From contig CAZITB010000056.1 of assembly GCA_964542055.1 (NCBI GenBank), positions 1 to 18,113 on the forward strand: DNA of 18,113 nucleotides, given 5' to 3'. Made by a program: the position numbers and the translations under genes. Each line of letters starts with the position of its first letter. Position 1 is the first letter of the stretch. Positions 14,239-18,113 of this stretch are shown here, piece by piece. The notes under the pieces are model-generated. The model did no database searches, was not told the origin of the DNA, and saw nothing but the letters and a program-made list of their open reading frames with translations. Source of the DNA: CAZITB01 sp964542055 (GTDB lineage: Bacteria; Planctomycetota; Phycisphaerae; Sedimentisphaerales; CAMDDF01).

Positions 14239-14811
14239 ATGAGCCAGAAATATGATTTCAGTATAGTTCGTTCCTTGCGAAAAAGGTTAGGTTATACTTT
14301 GCATCAATTAGCCGATGTATCAGGTTTAACTTATACCACGGTAGAAAATGTCGAAAAAAACAAGGCATTTCCATCCTTGAAGACTCTGGACTCACTTTCA
14401 GGCGGTTTGCAGCTGCCCGCCAGCGACTTGCTTTCCTTGTGCGAAAAACACATCGTGCAAAGGCGATCGGCAGAGAAAATACAAAATAATCATCCCGGCG
14501 GAGTAGGCCTGAACAACTGCAAACTGGTCAGTTACGACAAAGCCAAAATCATAAAAGTTCATGCAGAAAAGGGCGAAAAGATAATGTCCATGGGGCTTCA
14601 TGATGATTGTTTCGAAATGTGCTACTGTTTAAGCGGTGTTATTGAGCTGACAATCGAAGAAGACACTTACAAGCTAAAGGCAGATGATACGATGCTATTT
14701 GATGGGATGCTCGATCACGGCTATTACCAGCTGGAAAAAGGGGAATTTATCACAGTCCATATACCAAAATCCAGCAGCGTTTTGAAAGCACTGGTCCATT
14801 CGAATAATTAA
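14239..14811 (+). CDS. XRE-family regulator with C-terminal cupin sensor
   Basis: 190-residue transcription regulator. The N-terminal XRE helix-turn-helix occupies about residues 8-62 (VRSLRKRLGYTLHQLADVSG, then LTYTTVENVEKNKAFPSLKTL). A cupin beta-barrel covers about 100-178, with conserved-type segments KGEKIMSMGLHDDCFEMCYC, LSGVIELTIEEDTYKLKADD and MLDHGYYQLEKGE. This architecture is common in regulators where the cupin binds a small ligand or metal. No strong Shine-Dalgarno precedes ATG 14239; the context is AT-rich, so a weak or leaderless start is possible. It lies 146 bases before the TauE/SafE permease on the same strand, which makes control of that transporter a reasonable inference. 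The ligand is not deducible. Confidence 0.85.
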   Translation: MSQKYDFSIVRSLRKRLGYTLHQLADVSGLTYTTVENVEKNKAFPSLKTLDSLSGGLQLPASDLLSLCEKHIVQRRSAEKIQNNHPGGVGLNNCKLVSYDKAKIIKVHAEKGEKIMSMGLHDDCFEMCYCLSGVIELTIEEDTYKLKADDTMLFDGMLDHGYYQLEKGEFITVHIPKSSSVLKALVHSNN

Positions 14812-14957
14812 GCAATTTGTCAAAAAATATACATAAATTTATTTGCAATTAACCACTAAATGCCCGTAACTGAACGTATTCGCCGCGGTCGGTGTATTTC
14901 GGAAACCTGCATTGTGTGGTTTTTAAATTTTATAACAAAATTCAAGCAAGGAATTTG

Positions 14958-15722
14958 ATGACGGAAATATTATCAGCAGAAGTAGGTCTTTGGCAATGGG
15001 TTGCTCTTTTTGTCTCTGCTGTTTTGATCGGTGTGACCAAAACGGGCGTTCCGGGGATCGGCATATTAGTTGTCCCGCTGATGGCGATTGCGTTTCCCGC
15101 AAAGGCATCAACTGGCTTGCTGCTGCCGATACTGATCTTCGCTGACATATTCGCTGTCATTTACTATCGCCGCGATGTGCTTTGGAGCCATATATTTAAA
15201 CTCATCCCGCCAGCGCTTGCCGGCTTGGTTGCTGGTTCGCTTGTGATCCGTCATATAAATAATGCCCAGCTGAAACCGATAATCGGGGCGATAGTGCTGG
15301 CCATGCTTGTTTTGAATTACTGGAGGACCAAAACGACCGGCGGTAAAATTCCTACTCATTGGAGTTTTGTGGTTTCGATGGGCTTTCTGGCAGGGCTTAC
15401 AACTCAGCTTGCAAATGCGGCAGGGCCGATCATGATAATCTACCTGGTAGCGATGCGACTGGAAAAGTACAAATTCATGGGAACCGCGGCATGGTACTTT
15501 ATGATAATTAACTGGCTAAAAGTTCCGCTGTTCATTTGGGATGGAAGAATAAATTTCGAAACGTTCAAAATCGATGCGTTTACTTTTCCGTTCATACTCG
15601 TCGGGGTCGCGGTGGGAATATTTATAATAAAAAGGATACCTCAAAAATGGTTCACAGCAGTTGTTCAGCTTCTGGCGGTTCTTGCAGCAATAAAACTTTT
15701 ATTGAGTGCTTTTGGCATTTGA
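14958..15722 (+). CDS. TauE/SafE family anion permease
   Basis: 254-residue inner-membrane protein of the TauE/SafE (DUF81) family, whose members export sulfite, sulfoacetate or other organosulfur anions. ATG 14958 is preferred over an upstream frame opening because AAGGA lies five bases before it. Hydrophobic segments fit about seven to eight transmembrane helices. The first is near residues 12-28. The family motif GVTKTGVPGIGILVVPLMA lies at about 26-44, and its counterpart in the second half is GFLAGLTTQLANAAGPIMII. Duplicated halves are typical of the family. The preceding XRE-cupin gene probably regulates it. The exact substrate is unknown. It ends two bases before the converging rlmN stop. 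Confidence 0.9.
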   Translation: MTEILSAEVGLWQWVALFVSAVLIGVTKTGVPGIGILVVPLMAIAFPAKASTGLLLPILIFADIFAVIYYRRDVLWSHIFKLIPPALAGLVAGSLVIRHINNAQLKPIIGAIVLAMLVLNYWRTKTTGGKIPTHWSFVVSMGFLAGLTTQLANAAGPIMIIYLVAMRLEKYKFMGTAAWYFMIINWLKVPLFIWDGRINFETFKIDAFTFPFILVGVAVGIFIIKRIPQKWFTAVVQLLAVLAAIKLLLSAFGI

Positions 15723-15724
15723 AA

Positions 15725-16762
15725 TTACTTTTTTTCGTTTTCAAGCCAGTCCGCTCCAAGCTGTCCGCATGCCGCTTTTATCGTCTGTCCTCGTTTGAAC
15801 CGAATTACAGTTTCAATATCAGCGGCTTTGAGATAATCCGCAAATTTGTGAATTTTATTAGCTGATGAAGCGACAAGATCACAGCCGGGATGCGGATTGT
15901 ATTCGATCAGGTTAATATTGCATTTGACACCTTTGAGAAGTTTTACCAGCTTTTCCGCGTGCCTTGGAGAATCGTTGACATCGCCTATCATGATATATTC
16001 GAAGGTTACCCGGTTACCGGTTATCCGCTGATATGTTCTTATCGATTCGAACAGCCGATCAAGTGAACATTTCATGTTTACCGGCATCAGCTTGTTTCTG
16101 GTCTGGTCGTCGGGCCCGTGAAGCGAAATGGCAAGCCGCGGCTGAATTTTTTCTTTTGCGAACCGCTCGATTTGTTCGGCAAGCCCGCATGTACTCACTG
16201 TCAAATGCCTGATCCCGATATTTCGTCCCTTGGGATGGTTGAATATCTTCAGCGAATCTATCACCGCATCATAGTTTAAAAAAGGCTCACCCATTCCCAT
16301 ATAGACAACGTTGTTTATCTTGCCTGCTTCTTTCTCTATTTCATAAACCTGCGAAACGATTTCCCCAGCGGAAAGATTTCTTCTGAACTTGATCTTACCC
16401 GTCGCACAAAACAAGCATCCCATCGCACAACCGGCCTGGGTAGAAATGCAAACTGTCTTGCGGCCATCATCCGTCAAAAGCACCGATTCTATCCTTATGC
16501 CGTCTGGGAGCGAGAAAAGGTATTTAACCGTCCCGTCGGGATCCGCGAATCTTTCAACCACATCGATTTTAGAAATATGGTAATCAAGGCTGATTAATTT
16601 TTCCCGCAGCTGCTTACTCAAGGGGGTTATATCTTCGATCGTCTTTACATCTTTTTCATGGATGAAATTAAAGATATAATTTGCATGGAAAGGCTTTCCG
16701 CCGAGCGATTCAGTGAGCTCTTGAAGCTGCTCAATATTTTTATTTTTCAGGTCTTTATCCAT
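15725..16762 (-). CDS. rlmN: 23S rRNA (adenine2503-C2)-methyltransferase RlmN
   Basis: Radical SAM enzyme that methylates C2 of A2503 in 23S rRNA and also tRNA adenine 37, tuning the peptidyl-transferase region. The radical SAM motif is GCAMGCLFCATGK, with cluster cysteines 112, 116 and 119. The mechanistic pair is present: Cys105 (CISTQAGC) and Cys332 near the end (IKAACGQLGADW), equivalent to the methyl-carrying and partner cysteines of E. coli RlmN. MGMGEPFLNYDAV follows the cluster as expected. At 345 residues it is of usual length. Cfr, the C8-methylating relative, is the main alternative, but housekeeping context and length favour RlmN. The ribosome binding site is weak. It converges on the permease gene with two bases between stops. 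Confidence 0.95.
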   Translation of the reverse strand: MDKDLKNKNIEQLQELTESLGGKPFHANYIFNFIHEKDVKTIEDITPLSKQLREKLISLDYHISKIDVVERFADPDGTVKYLFSLPDGIRIESVLLTDDGRKTVCISTQAGCAMGCLFCATGKIKFRRNLSAGEIVSQVYEIEKEAGKINNVVYMGMGEPFLNYDAVIDSLKIFNHPKGRNIGIRHLTVSTCGLAEQIERFAKEKIQPRLAISLHGPDDQTRNKLMPVNMKCSLDRLFESIRTYQRITGNRVTFEYIMIGDVNDSPRHAEKLVKLLKGVKCNINLIEYNPHPGCDLVASSANKIHKFADYLKAADIETVIRFKRGQTIKAACGQLGADWLENEKK

Positions 16763-16816
16763 TAGTCCAACAATCTAACAGGAAATGATACAATTGTCGA
16801 ACGTAATTTGCGCATG

Positions 16817-16847
16817 AAAAAAGGCCTCGATTAGAGGCCTCAAAAAA
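16817..16847 (-). terminator. Intrinsic terminator of the PEP-CTERM gene
   Basis: A perfect 7-base-pair stem, AGGCCTC with GAGGCCT (16822-16840), with a 5-base loop is followed on the minus strand by a U run. It begins about 40 bases after the PEP-CTERM stop codon. It also separates that gene from rlmN, which is on the same strand further on. Confidence 0.8.
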
Positions 16848-16880
16848 GGATAGTATGCCAAAATTTCCCGCGTAATGAAA

Positions 16881-17504
16881 CTAAGCCGAGTAAATTTCCC
16901 TTCTGTATGGTGAAACTATTAATATCCCGCCCAAACCGAGCATTAATATGGTGGTCGGCTCTGGTAAATTGAACGAAAAATTGCTATATGCAAGTTCCTG
17001 ATCCGGGCCTTTGGAGCCGACAAAGTAAAAACCTATATAGTTGTAATCGGATAAATGGGGTTCTGTGATTTCAAATTCCAAGTCGTAACTATACCATAGA
17101 CCGCCATCATTGGAAGCGGGGGCATAGTTGGCGGCTATTTGAGACGCGCCATAGGGCGTCATTCCCAAACCCAGCTCATCCGTAAGTGGAAAAAGTGCGC
17201 CGTCATTAAACAGATAGACATTGAAATAGTTGTACTGCCTGTAGTAACTGGTAAATTTCGATTCGAAACTGTAGCTGTTAAGACCTGATTGGACTATTTG
17301 TGTGCCGTAAAACAACGCTCTTGAGCCATTTGTAGAGTCGTTTAATACAGCACTTTCGCCTGATTGCAGGTAACCGCTGCCGTAAAAAGCGTTTAAATCA
17401 TCTGTTCCAGCCGTCCAGGACTCTGCAGAATTTATTTCTGTCAAAGTTGCAAAACAATTTGAACCAGCCAGCACCAGCAGCAATATAACGAGCATATTTT
17501 TCAT
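16881..17504 (-). CDS. PEP-CTERM sorting domain exported protein
   Basis: 207-residue secreted protein. A Sec signal peptide occupies about residues 1-20 (KNMLVILLLVLAGSNCFA, cleavage after CFA). The mature part is rich in Tyr, Asn, Ser and Gly with no recognised domain, suggesting a beta-rich extracellular module. The C-terminal PEP-CTERM signal is complete: PEP at 181-183, a hydrophobic helix TILMLGLGGILIV, then a short basic tail containing RR. PEP-CTERM proteins are sorted to the envelope by exosortase in bacteria that make exopolysaccharide; no exosortase gene lies in this window. GAGGTGA just before the ATG fixes the start. The gene is monocistronic with its own terminator. The molecular role of the mature domain is unknown. 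Confidence 0.85.
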   Translation of the reverse strand: MKNMLVILLLVLAGSNCFATLTEINSAESWTAGTDDLNAFYGSGYLQSGESAVLNDSTNGSRALFYGTQIVQSGLNSYSFESKFTSYYRQYNYFNVYLFNDGALFPLTDELGLGMTPYGASQIAANYAPASNDGGLWYSYDLEFEITEPHLSDYNYIGFYFVGSKGPDQELAYSNFSFNLPEPTTILMLGLGGILIVSPYRREIYSA

Positions 17505-17762
17505 GAATCACCTCAAATTAATAAAATAACTGAATATTCATTTGAGTTATATATCGTTATAAATAATTGATAACTTAACAAAAGAAGTAAATTTTTTGAA
17601 CAAATAAGCGGAACTTTTATTGAAATTAATCCAAATCCAATTATTATCAGGACTAAACCTGCAAGCTTGAATAAAAAAGATGAGCGGACCGAATATCTTC
17701 TGCTTTTATTCCATGCGGTAATATCTTCAACAAGCCCGGTAAAACAGTAAGGCCGTGGCGAA

Positions 17763-18113
17763 CTAGTCGATTTTTCTGGCGGATTTTATTTCGATCGTTT
17801 CTGCCGGAACATCGTCATAGTGGCCTTTTGAACCGGTCTCTACTTTTGCGATCTCATCGACTACGTCCATTCCTTCTGTTACTTTTCCAAAAACAGCATA
17901 ACCTGGATTGGCAGGGCTTTGATAATTTAAAAAAGCGTTATCGGCCAGGTTGATAAAGAACTGGCTTGTCGCGCTGTCGGGATCGTTTGTCCTGGCCATA
18001 GCTAATGTGCCGCGGTCGTTTTTCAGGCCGTTTGATGCTTCGTTGGTAATAGGCTCATTATTTGGCTTTTGCTCCAGGTTCTCGTTCATTCCTCCGCCCT
18101 GGATCATGAAACC
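17763..18113 (-). CDS. Cyclophilin-type peptidyl-prolyl isomerase, C-terminal part
   Basis: The frame is open to the last base, so the N-terminus lies beyond the window; about 116 C-terminal codons are present. Cyclophilin hallmarks are clear: GFMIQGGG, a GTLAMART segment, SATSQFFINLADNAFLN and the GYAVFGKVTEGMDVVDEI block. These residues form the proline-binding active site that speeds cis-trans isomerisation during protein folding. Whether it is cytoplasmic (PpiB-like) or exported (PpiA-like) cannot be told without the N-terminus. The NENLEQKPNNEPITNEASN stretch after the GGG is the normal variable loop of small bacterial cyclophilins. The gene ends 258 bases before the PEP-CTERM start on the same strand, with no terminator seen. 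Confidence 0.93.
   Translation of the reverse strand, partial: GFMIQGGGMNENLEQKPNNEPITNEASNGLKNDRGTLAMARTNDPDSATSQFFINLADNAFLNYQSPANPGYAVFGKVTEGMDVVDEIAKVETGSKGHYDDVPAETIEIKSARKID

Noticed and set aside
1..18113. CRISPR arrays, insertion sequences, rRNA or tRNA genes
   Set aside because: No regularly spaced repeats, transposase genes or RNA gene signatures were seen on either strand.

Overview
The window looks like a scaffold from a Gram-negative, PEP-CTERM-bearing bacterium, most plausibly a planctomycete of the Phycisphaerae type. The basis is a PEP-CTERM exported protein, two surface-polysaccharide glycosyltransferases, moderate GC with AT-rich spacers and the general protein flavour. This is an inference: there is no rRNA or other decisive marker. 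Coding is dense on both strands. A ten-N scaffold gap lies at 12816-12825.

Layout. 1-1840 (+): end of a family 2 glycosyltransferase, a GT9 heptosyltransferase-like enzyme and a DUF2062 membrane protein in an overlapping surface-glycan operon. 1856-4693 (-): isoleucyl-tRNA synthetase. 4819-6229 (+): a promoter, an 80-residue unknown protein and a XerC/XerD-type tyrosine recombinase. 6245-8053 (-): a PAS-PAS-GAF-GAF sensor with no output domain. 8162-12536 (-): a tightly packed six-gene cassette. In transcription order it holds a double helix-turn-helix protein, a soluble ABC-type ATPase, a GNAT-like acetyltransferase, a ParB-like nuclease/CTPase-fold protein, a small-terminase-like protein and a large terminase. 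12777-13533 (+): a hemerythrin-domain protein interrupted by the gap, followed by a terminator. 13534-14238: AT-rich and without a convincing gene, but with a candidate minus-strand small RNA whose loops carry GGA motifs. 14239-15722 (+): an XRE-cupin regulator and a TauE/SafE permease. 15725-16762 (-): RlmN. 16881-17504 (-): a PEP-CTERM protein with its terminator. 17763-18113 (-): a cyclophilin-type peptidyl-prolyl isomerase that runs off the end.

The most striking part is the six-gene cassette. It has the DNA-packaging motor parts of a tailed phage (small and large terminase), a ParB-like protein and an ABC ATPase/acetyltransferase pair resembling a family I recall as COG2401 (ATPase and acetyltransferase in one polypeptide). 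There is no portal, protease, capsid or tail gene on either side. Overlapping ends (ATGA junctions) and a single promoter upstream of the HTH gene suggest one transcription unit. It could be a prophage remnant, a satellite-like element or a domesticated DNA-processing system. The intact motifs in every gene argue against simple decay.

The remaining genes are largely housekeeping (ileS, rlmN, ppi, xer), cell-surface (GT2, GT9, DUF2062, PEP-CTERM) or sensing (PAS/GAF, hemerythrin, XRE-cupin). All assignments come from reading motifs by eye; no database search was run.
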